64,000 nucleotides of DNA. Origin: SIG672 sp045580325. Lineage in GTDB: Bacteria > Bacillota > Clostridia > Oscillospirales > CAG-272. The position numbers and the translations under genes were made by a program. The DNA is taken from assembly GCA_045580325.1 (NCBI GenBank), contig JAZNNR010000020.1, positions 75,863-139,862 on the forward strand, read 5' to 3'. This document shows positions 17,084 through 25,855 of the stretch, piece after piece. Within the stretch, counting starts at the first letter, position 1. Each line of letters opens with the position of its first letter. The notes under the pieces were generated by a model. The model was not told the DNA's origin. It saw only the letters and a list, made by a program, of their open reading frames with translations, and did no database searches.

Positions 17084-17806
17084 ATGTCGGGAAAAACAAA
17101 TGAAAAGATGCGTCTTGATAAATTTCTCGTTTCAACGGGAAGCGTTACGAGAAGCGAAGCAATAAAGCTCTGCCGCACAGGAAATGTTACGGTGAACGGA
17201 CGGGCAGAGAAGGATTCTTCGGTAAAAATAGATCCCGGAAAGGATACGGTTTTTCTTTGCGGTAAAGAAGTGGAGTACAGAAAATACACTTATATTATGA
17301 TGAATAAGCCCGAGGGTGTGGTTTCTGCTACCGAGGACGGCGACACTACCGTTATAGACCTTCTTCCGCAGGAGCTGAGACGCATAGGACTTTTCCCGTG
17401 CGGTAGACTTGATAAGAATACTCACGGCTTCGTGCTTCTTACCAATAACGGTGAGCTTGCTCACTTTCTTCTTTCGCCAAAGCATCACGTAAAGAAGAAG
17501 TACTATTTTGAAACAAAATTTCCTTTGTCCAGTGAAGATAAAAACGCGCTTGAGGGCGGCGTAGATATAGGCGGATATATCACAGCACCGTGTGAGGTGG
17601 AGATTATAGGCGAAAAGAAGGCGGTAATAACCCTCACGGAAGGGAAATACCATCAGATAAAGCTGATGCTTGCGGCGGTACATAATCAGGTTATCTACCT
17701 TAAAAGAATATCCTTTGCCGATATAGCCCTTGACAGCACGCTCGAAGAGGGTTCTTGGCGATATCTGTCGGATAGCGAGATAGAGATTCTCGAAAGACGT
17801 TTTTAA
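17084..17806 (+). CDS. rRNA pseudouridine synthase, RsuA/RluB family
   Basis: The 240-residue enzyme isomerises a uridine in rRNA. Residues 8-60 are an S4 RNA-binding domain (RLDKFLVSTGSVTRSEA). The catalytic motif is FPCGRLDKNTHGFVLLTNNG with its Asp, where most relatives read GRLDxxTxGLLLLTNDG. EGKYHQIKLM is the late conserved motif. This length and short linker fit RsuA-type (16S U516) rather than RluB, but the target site cannot be decided here. Confidence 0.9.
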   Translation: MSGKTNEKMRLDKFLVSTGSVTRSEAIKLCRTGNVTVNGRAEKDSSVKIDPGKDTVFLCGKEVEYRKYTYIMMNKPEGVVSATEDGDTTVIDLLPQELRRIGLFPCGRLDKNTHGFVLLTNNGELAHFLLSPKHHVKKKYYFETKFPLSSEDKNALEGGVDIGGYITAPCEVEIIGEKKAVITLTEGKYHQIKLMLAAVHNQVIYLKRISFADIALDSTLEEGSWRYLSDSEIEILERRF

Positions 17807-17860
17807 TAAATTAAAACAAGAGTCTTTTTGAAAGGCATAGAGAGGGTTTTAAATTAGGAG

Positions 17861-17881
17861 ATTTGTACATATGTTACAAAT
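17861..17881. promoter_or_regulatory. Operator-like inverted repeat upstream of the ABC ATPase gene
   Basis: ATTTGTA and TACAAAT form perfect 7-bp arms 7 nt apart. They lie about 30 bp upstream of the putative -35 of the ATPase gene. No known regulator consensus is recognised. Confidence 0.4.
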
Positions 17882-17911
17882 TAAGCCGTTAAATTTTGTA
17901 GGATAAACATC

Positions 17912-17940
17912 TTTAAAAATTCATACTTTTGAGTTATAAT
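17912..17940 (+). promoter_or_regulatory. Promoter of the ABC ATPase gene
   Basis: TTTAAA (17912-17917) and TATAAT (17935-17940) are 17 bp apart. The -35 is weak and the -10 is perfect. Confidence 0.55.
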
Positions 17941-17996
17941 AGATGCTGTAAAAGGTTTGCAATACGCAGACTTATAATATTTAGGAGGCTATTTAA

Positions 17997-19109
17997 ATGG
18001 CAAGTATATCGTTCAGACATCTTTACAAAAAGTATCCGGGCGGAGTAACAGCCGTATCGGACTTTACTCTTGAAGTTAAGGATAAAGAATTTCTTATTTT
18101 CGTTGGTCCTTCGGGATGCGGAAAAACAACCACACTTCGTATGATCGCGGGTCTTGAAGAGATCACCGAGGGTGAGCTTTTCATCGGAGACCGCCTCGTA
18201 AATGATATAGCACCTAAGGATAGAGATATTGCGATGGTTTTCCAGAACTACGCTCTGTATCCTCATATGACAGTATTTGAAAATATGGCGTTCGGTCTCA
18301 GACTCCGCAAGACACCGAAGGAAGAGATCAAGCGTAAGGTTGAAGAAGCAGCAAGAATTCTCGACATCACACACCTTCTTGACAGACGTCCGAAGCAGCT
18401 TTCGGGTGGTCAGAAGCAGCGTGTTGCGCTCGGACGTGCAATAGTTCGTAGCCCTAAGGTATTCCTTCTTGACGAGCCGCTTTCCAACCTCGACGCAAAG
18501 CTTCGTGCAGCCATGAGAACAGAGCTTACAAAGCTTCATAAGAGACTCGGAACAACATTCGTATACGTAACACACGACCAGGTAGAGGCTATGACAATGG
18601 CAACCCGTATCGTTGTTATGAAAGACGGTATCATTCAGCAGGTTGATACACCTCAGAACCTTTACGATTTCCCTGTAAACCTCTTCGTTGCAGGATTTAT
18701 GGGAACACCTCAGATGAACTTCATCGAGGTAATGGTTATGAACAAGAATGGCGAAACATATCTCAGATGGGGTGAAAACAACATCAAGCTTCCCGCAGAA
18801 AAGGCTAATGCTCCCGAGCTTAAGGACTACGTCGGCAAGGAAGTTATCATGGGTATCCGTCCCGAGTGTATCCACGACGAAGAGCGTTATCTCGAAATGT
18901 TCAAGGATTCTACACTTGAAGCAACAGTTGACGTTACAGAGCTTATGGGCGCTGAAATTTATCTCTACCTTACAGCAGAAGAAACAAGCTTCATCGCACG
19001 TGTAGCACCTACTTCTCCTGCAAGAAGCGGCGATACCGTTAAGATTGCTCTTGATTCTTCCAAGATTCACATCTTTGATAAAGATACAGAAAGATGCATC
19101 GTTCACTAA
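17997..19109 (+). CDS. Sugar ABC transporter ATPase, MsmK/UgpC/MalK type
   Basis: The 370-residue ATPase has Walker A GPSGCGKTT (37-45), Q-loop FQNYALYPH, signature LSGGQKQR (135-142), Walker B VFLLDEP and the switch His in YVTHDQ. The C-terminal 130 residues are the OB-type regulatory domain of the carbohydrate branch. No permease or binding-protein gene is adjacent. This suggests a shared energiser serving several sugar importers, as MsmK does in streptococci (inference). AGGAGG site; codons look highly adapted. Confidence 0.93.
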   Translation: MASISFRHLYKKYPGGVTAVSDFTLEVKDKEFLIFVGPSGCGKTTTLRMIAGLEEITEGELFIGDRLVNDIAPKDRDIAMVFQNYALYPHMTVFENMAFGLRLRKTPKEEIKRKVEEAARILDITHLLDRRPKQLSGGQKQRVALGRAIVRSPKVFLLDEPLSNLDAKLRAAMRTELTKLHKRLGTTFVYVTHDQVEAMTMATRIVVMKDGIIQQVDTPQNLYDFPVNLFVAGFMGTPQMNFIEVMVMNKNGETYLRWGENNIKLPAEKANAPELKDYVGKEVIMGIRPECIHDEERYLEMFKDSTLEATVDVTELMGAEIYLYLTAEETSFIARVAPTSPARSGDTVKIALDSSKIHIFDKDTERCIVH

Positions 19110-19122
19110 TAGAGTAGAATAC

Positions 19123-19161
19123 GAAGGGATACAATATAATTTGTGTCCCTTCTTTAATTTT
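19123..19161 (+). terminator. Intrinsic terminator after the ABC ATPase gene
   Basis: A 12-bp stem (GAAGGGATACAA / TTGTGTCCCTTC, one T-G pair) with loop TATAAT is followed by TTTAATTTT. Confidence 0.8.
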
Positions 19162-19183
19162 ATACGATATAAGGATAAACCGA

Positions 19184-20233
19184 ATGAAAAAAATAATAGC
19201 AGTTGTTTTGGTGCTACTCCTCGCCGCCGCAGCGCCTGTCGCCGTATTTGCAAAGTCGGAGAGTGAAGCCAAGGACAAAATTATTCCCAAAGCCAAGGTC
19301 GAGGCGATGACGGTCCTCGGGGACTCTGTTGCGACAGGGTACGGACTTGATGGATACAATGAGGAAGGCGGTAACGCCGAAATTCCGTCGTATGCGAATT
19401 TGACTGCGGCTTACTACGGTCTGACTCTTGGCGAGAACTATTTTAATTACGCCAAAGACGGCGCAACGAGCGCTGATCTTCTCAAAATGCTTTCAAATGA
19501 GCTTTCCGAGGAAGAATATGATAATGTCGCAAAGTCGGACGTTATAGTCATAAGTATCGGCGGAAATGATATTTTTGAGCTTCTTCTGACATATATGAAA
19601 GGATTTTTGAAGCTTGACCAAAACGCAACGCTCAAGCAGGTGATCACAAAGCTCTCGGAAATGAAAGACGGCGAGCTGAAGGATTTTGAAAAGAAGGCCG
19701 ACAATTTCTATAAGGATAAAGAAAAAGACCTTAGAGAAGCGTGCAAAAAAACAGGCGAAAATATTTCGTCTGTTTGTGAACGTTTAAAACAGATAGCACC
19801 GAAGGCACAAATATATATTCAAAGCGTTTATAATCCTGTAAACGAGCTTCCGCAGTATAAAGCGCTTTCGATAGTGAACGCAAATATAGTTTCAAGGCTG
19901 ATAAATTCCATGAATAATGAAATATTCAGCGTTGCAAATAAGAATAAAATGTATACTATCAACGTTTTTGCCGAGCTTTCGGGAAGAAAAGATAGCTGTA
20001 CGAATATATCTGCCTTTGACGTTCACCCAAATCAGCACGGACACGCGATCATAGCAGACGCTTTGCAGGTGAATATAGATAGCGTTTACGATATGCTGAA
20101 CAATGGCGATCAAAACGAATTTACCGAAGGCAAGTTCCCGTGGCTGTGGCTCGTAGGAGCGGCGGCGGTGATCTTGCTGGCTGTTCCCGTAACCTTTTTT
20201 GTAGTTAAAAAATCATCGGGAATAAAAGAATAA
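19184..20233 (+). CDS. Membrane-anchored SGNH/GDSL hydrolase
   Basis: The 349-residue product has a signal peptide (about 1-23), then SGNH blocks: LGDSVATGYG (Ser48 nucleophile), ISIGGNDIF and FDVHPNQHGH (catalytic Asp and His). A C-terminal membrane segment (WLWLVGAAAVILLAVPVTFFVV) with a basic stop tethers it to the cell surface. The middle helical insert is long and charged. The substrate is unknown: lipid, peptidoglycan or polysaccharide ester are all possible. Confidence 0.85.
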   Translation: MKKIIAVVLVLLLAAAAPVAVFAKSESEAKDKIIPKAKVEAMTVLGDSVATGYGLDGYNEEGGNAEIPSYANLTAAYYGLTLGENYFNYAKDGATSADLLKMLSNELSEEEYDNVAKSDVIVISIGGNDIFELLLTYMKGFLKLDQNATLKQVITKLSEMKDGELKDFEKKADNFYKDKEKDLREACKKTGENISSVCERLKQIAPKAQIYIQSVYNPVNELPQYKALSIVNANIVSRLINSMNNEIFSVANKNKMYTINVFAELSGRKDSCTNISAFDVHPNQHGHAIIADALQVNIDSVYDMLNNGDQNEFTEGKFPWLWLVGAAAVILLAVPVTFFVVKKSSGIKE

Positions 20234-20238
20234 AAAAT

Positions 20239-20272
20239 AATCCTAAGGACACTGAGATCCTTAGGATTTTTT
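20239..20272. terminator. Bidirectional terminator
   Basis: AATCCTAAGGA / TCCTTAGGATT is an 11-bp stem with T runs on both sides, between genes that converge at 20233 and 20276. Confidence 0.85.
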
Positions 20273-20275
20273 ATA

Positions 20276-23014
20276 TTACCATTTAGGAGGTCTTCCACCG
20301 CCGCCACCATTGGGTCTTTCACCGCCACCGGGCATACCGTCGCCACCGGGCATACCACCGCCACCGAAGCCGCCGCCGAGGGCATCTGCGCCCGAACTTA
20401 ATGTTACTTCGCTGCCGCCCTTGACATTTCCGCCGATAGCATAGCCGCAGTCGTTGAAATTCCCCTCGTAGTCGGCGTTTAATACCATAACGGTATCTTC
20501 AATGTTTGATATCATATCACTCATAAAAATGACTCCAATACTTCCGTAGAGCGGTGAAGTGAGCGCACATATGACATCCCCGCTTCCGTTTGTAAACGCA
20601 ATCGTTTTGCCCTCAGATAAAGATCCGCAGTATGTGTTGTAGACGTAATCTCCGTCGATATTGCCTATAACGTCTTCGCCCCACATTGATCCCGAGCTTG
20701 CAACACCGATCACAGTACCGCCTGAATATTTTATGCCGTACTGACTGTCAATACAAGAATTTCCTCCATTTGCAGGACCGATAATAATAGTCGTACCGCC
20801 GCTGAAAACCGTGTCGCCATTTGAGTCAAATACGTCGCCGAGCCCGATGGCGTATATAAATCCGCCGTTTATAGTTATTCTGTGCTCTTCGTAATTTGAA
20901 GAGCCGACAGAGCCGCCCGTGTTGAAACCGTCATCAGATGCACTTATATATATGCTTCCGCCGTTTACAATTATAGAAGCCTTTGACTCAATAGCTTCGG
21001 TTGCCTTACTTATAATAATGTTAGTACCGTCGGAAACTGTTATATTTCCGTGAGCTGCAATACCTTTGCCCGAGGAAGAAGAAATGTTGATCGTGCCGCC
21101 CGATATTTCGGTCTGACCGATAGAATGTATGGAATGTCCGGTAGATGCCGTAGTAATAATTCCGCCTGTAATAAGAAGATTTCCGTCGGATTTCAGTGCT
21201 TTCGAGCTTGCGTAGTTACTTGAACTTGTGTTGCTGTTGTTGTCAGAAGGTCTTCCACCGCCGAAACCACCGCCAAAACCAGCGTTTCCCGAAGAAGCGA
21301 CCTTGCCTGTGGTGGTCGCACTTATAGAGCCTCCGCTGATAGTAAGACTCTCGTGTGCGGCAATAGCATCTCCGAGTGCTTCAAGAACTAAAACTCCGCC
21401 CGAAACAGATATCTTGCCCGATGCATCGTCGTTTTTGATAACGTCAGCTCCCGATTTTGCATTTATAGAGCCGCCGCTTATAATTATTTCGCCACTTGTC
21501 TTGATAGACGCTTCAAGCGTGTCGGCTAGGAAGCTTCCACCGCTTATCTTGATGTTACCGACGGCTTTCATACCTTTTTGCGAGATTTCTTCGCCATTTT
21601 CGTCTTTAAGAGCCTCGCCGCCCGAGCCTCCACCTGAAACTATGTTGACCTGGGCAAAATGCGAAATTGTGATGTTGCCGTCAGCCTGAATTCCGTCCCA
21701 ATATGCCTCAGTGGATACCTTTCCGCCGCTTAGTGTAACGTTGCCGTTAGCATTTGCCGAAAGTCCGAGTGAAGATTTTATGCCGTCCTCTGAGGCTTTT
21801 ATCTCTACGCTTCCGCCGCTGATGTAAAGAGAATATCCCGATTTGATCCCGTCACTTTTAGAGTCTATAACGATAGAACCGCCGTTTTGACGAAAAATGT
21901 ATTCGGCATCTATTCCGTCGCCCGAAGTATCAAGAACAAGCGAACCTCCGTTTATAAGAAATTCTCCGCTTCTTTCGACGTAAAGGTCGCTGCTGTCCGT
22001 ATCGCCCTTGCATTTTATAGCGTCGCCACCTGAAGTTATACTGATATTTCCGCCGTTTACAGTAAGAGAATCCTTGACGCAGATGCCGTGAGAAGCTGAC
22101 TTAATAGCGATCTCGCCGCCGTCTATGGTCATATCCTTTGTGTTGTATATACCTTCGTGATAAGAATCAATAGTAAGCTTACCGCTGCCGTTTATAGTCA
22201 GATCGGCGGATTTTACGTTTATTGCGCCGCCTAAGAGATTACCCTCTGCGTCCGAAATAAAGTTTTCCGAATCGGGCATAAGCGTTATCGTAAGACTCTC
22301 ACCCTTGATACAGTTTATGGGAGGGGAGCTACCGTTAAAAGATAAACTCGCAGACATTAGTAAAAGAGTTACGTTCTGATCGGGCGCGTTGATAACAATT
22401 TGTGCGTTGTCGGCACTTTGACTGACGAGATATATTCCGCCGCTGGTTATCGTATAAGCTTCGCCGTCAGAAAGGGAAGAAAGATCAACGCTTGTAGCAT
22501 CGGAAGTTTTGTAAAGATATCCGCTTACCGTGACGTCTGATGCAGGCATAGCGGCGGGAAGATTTGTCCAACCGCTGAAAAGATATTCTTCGCTGTCATA
22601 ATCGACGGTAGGTGGAGTGATATTTTCACCGAAAAAGATTTCCTCGCTTCTAATTATCTCCCCGTCGAGTTTGAATGTGAGCTTGTAGCTTTTAAGCTGT
22701 AAAACTGCATTTAAAATAAGATTTTCGGCAGGCATTACTTCAGGAAGCTCGCGGTCCCAAGAAATGAAATCATAGCCTGCGATGACAGGATCTTGCGGAT
22801 AAGATAGCTTGTCGCCTGCTTCGTGTGTTTCGGAAAAATAAATTTGTTCATTCACCATAAAGGATACGGTGTAGGAGCTTGAAGCTTGAAGATCATCAGT
22901 GCTTTTAGGAAGAGTTATTTCACCTTTTGACTTGCAGGCACTCAAAATGAGGGAAAGGATGAGTAAAATAGATAAAGCTATCAAAAACGAACGCTTTGGT
23001 GTGCTGTGTTTCAT
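20276..23014 (-). CDS. Beta-helix carbohydrate-binding lipoprotein (Cthe_2159-like, DUF4353)
   Basis: The 912-residue lipoprotein has lipobox LSAC (Cys27). Residues 45-165 hold two InlB/Flg_new-type repeats (AGYDFISWDRELPEVMPAENL and a second copy with SGWTNLPAAMPASDVTVSG). From about 190 to 850 runs a solenoid of GG-S/T-I-x-I repeats with SDGI and GDAI turns, the right-handed parallel beta-helix of the polygalacturonate-binding protein Cthe_2159. The tail is Gly/Pro-rich (GGGFGGGGMPGG). Pectin or acidic glycan binding at the cell surface is likely from the family. Catalysis has not been shown for the family as I know it. Confidence 0.82.
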   Translation of the reverse strand: MKHSTPKRSFLIALSILLILSLILSACKSKGEITLPKSTDDLQASSSYTVSFMVNEQIYFSETHEAGDKLSYPQDPVIAGYDFISWDRELPEVMPAENLILNAVLQLKSYKLTFKLDGEIIRSEEIFFGENITPPTVDYDSEEYLFSGWTNLPAAMPASDVTVSGYLYKTSDATSVDLSSLSDGEAYTITSGGIYLVSQSADNAQIVINAPDQNVTLLLMSASLSFNGSSPPINCIKGESLTITLMPDSENFISDAEGNLLGGAINVKSADLTINGSGKLTIDSYHEGIYNTKDMTIDGGEIAIKSASHGICVKDSLTVNGGNISITSGGDAIKCKGDTDSSDLYVERSGEFLINGGSLVLDTSGDGIDAEYIFRQNGGSIVIDSKSDGIKSGYSLYISGGSVEIKASEDGIKSSLGLSANANGNVTLSGGKVSTEAYWDGIQADGNITISHFAQVNIVSGGGSGGEALKDENGEEISQKGMKAVGNIKISGGSFLADTLEASIKTSGEIIISGGSINAKSGADVIKNDDASGKISVSGGVLVLEALGDAIAAHESLTISGGSISATTTGKVASSGNAGFGGGFGGGRPSDNNSNTSSSNYASSKALKSDGNLLITGGIITTASTGHSIHSIGQTEISGGTINISSSSGKGIAAHGNITVSDGTNIIISKATEAIESKASIIVNGGSIYISASDDGFNTGGSVGSSNYEEHRITINGGFIYAIGLGDVFDSNGDTVFSGGTTIIIGPANGGNSCIDSQYGIKYSGGTVIGVASSGSMWGEDVIGNIDGDYVYNTYCGSLSEGKTIAFTNGSGDVICALTSPLYGSIGVIFMSDMISNIEDTVMVLNADYEGNFNDCGYAIGGNVKGGSEVTLSSGADALGGGFGGGGMPGGDGMPGGGERPNGGGGGRPPKW

Positions 23015-23133
23015 AAAATTTCCTTTATTATTTATTAAAGTTATTTGGGGGTTGCCCCAAACCTCATTTAAGGAACTTTTTCAAAAGTTCCTTAAAAATC
23101 CTCAAAACTTCTCTAAAAAAGAGTCCCTTTTTC

Positions 23134-23212
23134 AGAAAAGTTTTTGAAGTGAGTGCAAACCGACGGCAAAACCGTCGCTTAGAGGAAACTTTTTTCAAAA
23201 AGTTTCCTTTGC
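23134..23212. repeat. Dispersed intergenic repeat, family A copy 1
   Basis: This 79-bp element matches 25764-25842 with one mismatch. It contains two hairpins: CGACGG-CAAAA-CCGTCG, and GGAAACTTTTT / AAAAAGTTTCC. It overlaps the last 18 bp of the exoribonuclease gene and provides that gene's stop. Confidence 0.9.
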
Positions 23213-24148
23213 GGCAGGCTTGTAGATGCGAGTTCCCTCGAGAACGTGTATAGGATCAGAGAAAGAGTCCTCGCTCGTTTTGTTAAGAGCTTCCTCATAT
23301 ATGTACATACGGGAGTCGATGAGGTCGATGCAGTGGACCGCATAAGCCTCGGCGGTAGCAGGTACCGAGATAGCACCAAACTCACGCGAGCCGTGATGTG
23401 ATGCGATTATGTGAGTGAGACAACGCACCTTTTCCTCGCTCGTGCCGAGCTTTTCGGCATATTTTTTAACCATTTCAATGCCGAGGAATGCGTGTCCGAA
23501 TAAATATCCGTCCTTGGTGTACTCGGTAATGCCCATTTCGTCGGTCGAAAGCTCAATAAGCTTGCCAATGTCGTGAAGAAGAACACCCGCTATGAGCATA
23601 TCGCGGTTAAGAACTCCGTAAGTATCGGCAGATGCGCTTGCCATTTTGACCATTCGAGCCACGTGCCAGAGAAGCTCGCCCACCTTGTTGTGATGCACCG
23701 ACTTTGCGGCACTTTGCCAAAGGAGCTTGTCCTTGTTGTCCACGTAAATTTCCTTTATAAGCGCCGAAAGCTCGGTGTCAGCCATCTTGTCTATCTTTGA
23801 TAAGCAGAATTCGTAAAGCGTTTCGGGCGGTATCTGGGAGGAGGGAATGAAATCGGTCAGCGATATTCCTTCGGAAGGGTAGGACGGACGGATACGCTCT
23901 ACCGTGTAGCTCATTTTGCCGTTGTAGGGCTTGCCTTCGAGCGTTACGTAAGCGATCTCCTTGGCAGAAACCTCGAGAGCATCGATTGACGTGTCCCACA
24001 TGTTAGCGGAAAGATTTTCGCTGCCGTCGGTGAAGATAAAAGTAAGAAAAGTACTTCCGTTGCGCGCGGTCTTTGTCTGTATTTCTTTAATAAGAAGGAA
24101 AAGCTCGAAGCTTCCTCCTGCGAGTTCAGATATTTTGCTGATTCTCAT
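23195..24148 (-). CDS. 3'-5' exoribonuclease, YhaM family (OB plus HD domain)
   Basis: The 317-residue protein runs from the ATG at 24148, which follows AAAGGAAC. A 335-residue version starts inside a repeat without a ribosome site. The N-terminal OB fold reads FELFLLIKEIQTKTARNGSTFL. The C-terminal metal-binding HD domain has HHNKVGELLWHV, LLHDIGK and HIIASHHG. YhaM trims single-stranded RNA and DNA from the 3' end. The C-terminal residues AKETF and the stop come from a dispersed repeat, so the original end has probably been replaced. Confidence 0.88.
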   Translation of the reverse strand: MRISKISELAGGSFELFLLIKEIQTKTARNGSTFLTFIFTDGSENLSANMWDTSIDALEVSAKEIAYVTLEGKPYNGKMSYTVERIRPSYPSEGISLTDFIPSSQIPPETLYEFCLSKIDKMADTELSALIKEIYVDNKDKLLWQSAAKSVHHNKVGELLWHVARMVKMASASADTYGVLNRDMLIAGVLLHDIGKLIELSTDEMGITEYTKDGYLFGHAFLGIEMVKKYAEKLGTSEEKVRCLTHIIASHHGSREFGAISVPATAEAYAVHCIDLIDSRMYIYEEALNKTSEDSFSDPIHVLEGTRIYKPAAKETF

Positions 24149-24182
24149 ATGGTTTGTTCCTTTCAAGTGTGAGTTCTTTATT

Positions 24183-24272
24183 TGTAGGGGACTTAGATAC
24201 AAACCAACACCTGTGGTGTCGGCTGGTGCCCCGTTTCTTTGTCTTGTAGGGGACGGCGCCCTCGACGTCCCG
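24183..24272. repeat. GTAGGGGACGGCG repeat pair (family E)
   Basis: Two units start TGTAGGGGAC at 24183 and 24245. The second (GGGACGGCGCCCTCGACGTCCC) can fold into a hairpin. Relatives lie at 25668 and 25725, and a fragment at 50978. Confidence 0.75.
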
Positions 24273-24400
24273 CGTTCCTAACTTCCACTCACCCCATTAT
24301 ACCACAAAAAAACGAAATGTGTGCGATTTTTGTAAAAAAACTAAAATTTGTCTATTTTAACTCCCCAAAAACACATATAAGATGAAAAACGAAAAAACTT

Positions 24401-24430
24401 TTGACAAAAGATGAATAAAAAACATATACT
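24401..24430 (+). promoter_or_regulatory. Upstream promoter of the lipoprotein gene
   Basis: TTGACA (24401-24406) and TATACT (24425-24430) are 18 bp apart. It is the weaker of two tandem promoters. Confidence 0.6.
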
Positions 24431-24503
24431 GTACAAATGCCACAAAAAGAGGAGCAGTGATTGGAGCATAATTAACAAAAAACAACGCGCATATAAAAAA
24501 CGA

Positions 24504-24532
24504 TTGACAAAAAACAAAAAAGATGGTATAAT
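24504..24532 (+). promoter_or_regulatory. Main promoter of the lipoprotein gene
   Basis: TTGACA (24504-24509) and TATAAT (24527-24532) are 17 bp apart, a perfect consensus, leaving a leader of about 75 nt before the start codon. Confidence 0.85.
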
Positions 24533-24612
24533 AATACCGAACATAAGGAGGGGCGCCATATTCGCTTCTCAAAACTAATTAAATTTCTAACATTTATTTG
24601 GAGGAACTAAAA

Positions 24613-25551
24613 ATGAAGAATATTCTTATAAGAATTCTTGCTTGTGTTCTCGTTCTCACAATGGTATTTGCTTTTGTAGCATGCCAGGAAGAAAAACCCG
24701 ATGACGACGATACCACACAGACACCTGGAGACGATCCCAAACCCGATCCTAAGCCCGATCCCGATCCCGATCCTGAAACTTGCCCTGAATGCGGCAACGC
24801 TCTCGACGACTGCACATGCGGAGAAGTAGTACTCTGCCCTGAATGCGGCAATCCTGAAGACGAATGCACATGCGTTCTCGAAGAGTACACACCTTTCACC
24901 GTTCCCAGCGCAAGCGTAGTTTACGGCGAAACAGTCGATACACTTACATTTAACGATGTAAACGGTCTGTGGGAAGTTGTTACTGAAGAAGGCGACGATA
25001 AGGGCGCAGTTTACTCTGTTTCCGGCTCAGCTATCGCTGTTGTTGACGGCGTAGACTTCACAAAAGCAAGCAAGATCACCATCTCTGCTGACATCAAGAC
25101 ACCCTCGGGTTCTAATACAGACTGCGGATTCGTTCTCGACCTCTGGCTTGATACTGAATCTTCTATCTTCGGATGGGAACAGGAATACATTTCCTACATG
25201 TTCATGTATATGAACGGTGCAAACACAATCATGTCTAAGCTCGGAGCTGTAAGCATCGGTGCTGACGCAGGTTGGGGTGCATTCGATTCTTGGTGGCAGA
25301 ACTCTGCTTCGTATAACGTTGTATACACAGACTATGAAGCAGTTCTCGAATTCCAGAACGACGAATACATCAACCTCAAGGTTGAGTATGATTGCGAAAA
25401 CGAAGTTTACACAATCTTCTACAACGACGTAGCAGTTGAATCTGCTGACTTCGATGCAAGAATCTTTGCTAACGAAGGCGATAACGCTGTTGGTCTCCGT
25501 ACAAACGGCGCTAACATCTACTACAAGAACATCAATATCGTAGTTGAATAA
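24613..25551 (+). CDS. Surface lipoprotein with two Cys-rich knuckles and a beta-sandwich domain
   Basis: The 312-residue product starts at the ATG after TTTGGAGG. Its signal peptide ends FVAC. An acidic Asp/Pro linker (DPKPDPKPDPDPDP) leads to two near-identical motifs, CPECGN-(4-5)-CTC, spaced about 20 residues apart. The remaining 210 residues are a beta-rich domain with many aromatic residues (WLDTESSIFGWEQEY, WWQNSASYNVVY), like concanavalin/laminin-G or DUF1080 glycan-binding folds. Strong promoters suggest high expression. Ligand binding is inference; no exact family is recognised. Confidence 0.75.
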   Translation: MKNILIRILACVLVLTMVFAFVACQEEKPDDDDTTQTPGDDPKPDPKPDPDPDPETCPECGNALDDCTCGEVVLCPECGNPEDECTCVLEEYTPFTVPSASVVYGETVDTLTFNDVNGLWEVVTEEGDDKGAVYSVSGSAIAVVDGVDFTKASKITISADIKTPSGSNTDCGFVLDLWLDTESSIFGWEQEYISYMFMYMNGANTIMSKLGAVSIGADAGWGAFDSWWQNSASYNVVYTDYEAVLEFQNDEYINLKVEYDCENEVYTIFYNDVAVESADFDARIFANEGDNAVGLRTNGANIYYKNINIVVE

Positions 25552-25598
25552 TTTAATTACAGGATTATATAAATATAATATTGTAATTTAAATAAAAA

Positions 25599-25636
25599 CT
25601 CCTCTCGTACAATATGGGTACGAGAGGGGTTTTCTT
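25599..25636 (+). terminator. Intrinsic terminator after the lipoprotein gene
   Basis: CCTCTCGTAC / GTACGAGAGG is a 10-bp stem followed by GGTTTTCTTTTT. Confidence 0.85.
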
Positions 25637-25667
25637 TTTAGTTGTAAGGCTGTGCTGTAATATTATT

Positions 25668-25752
25668 TGTAGGGGACGGCGTCCTCGACGCCCCGTGCTC
25701 CTTGTCTGTATCTTAAAAAATATCGGTAGGGGACGGCGCCTTTGACGTCCCG
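25668..25752. repeat. Two GTAGGGGACGGCG repeat units (family E)
   Basis: Units at 25668-25695 and about 25725-25752 resemble the units at 24183 and 24245. Base changes on the two sides of the hairpin partly compensate (GGCGT / ACGCC in one, GGGACG / CGTCCC in others). A family A repeat follows directly. Confidence 0.75.
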
Positions 25753-25763
25753 CTTTCCCTTTA

Positions 25764-25842
25764 AGAAAAGTTTTTGAAATGAGTGCAAACCGACGGCAAA
25801 ACCGTCGCTTAGAGGAAACTTTTTTCAAAAAGTTTCCTTTGC
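25764..25842. repeat. Dispersed intergenic repeat, family A copy 2
   Basis: This is the 79-bp partner of 23134-23212, one mismatch. It lies 13 bp downstream of the stop of the 113-residue gene on the minus strand and may act as its 3' hairpin. Confidence 0.9.
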
Positions 25843-25855
25843 AAAATCGTTCCCC

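Larger units (their letters stand above)
24149..24612. other. Long intergenic region with repeats and tandem promoters
   Basis: The left half (24180-24275) carries two copies of the GTAGGGGAC repeat. The right half is A-rich with two consensus plus-strand promoters. No convincing ORF is present apart from the lipoprotein leader. Confidence 0.7.

Noticed and set aside
20276..23014. Adhesin or autotransporter
   Set aside because: Lipobox and beta-helix motifs fit a Gram-positive lipoprotein; there is no barrel domain or LPXTG motif.
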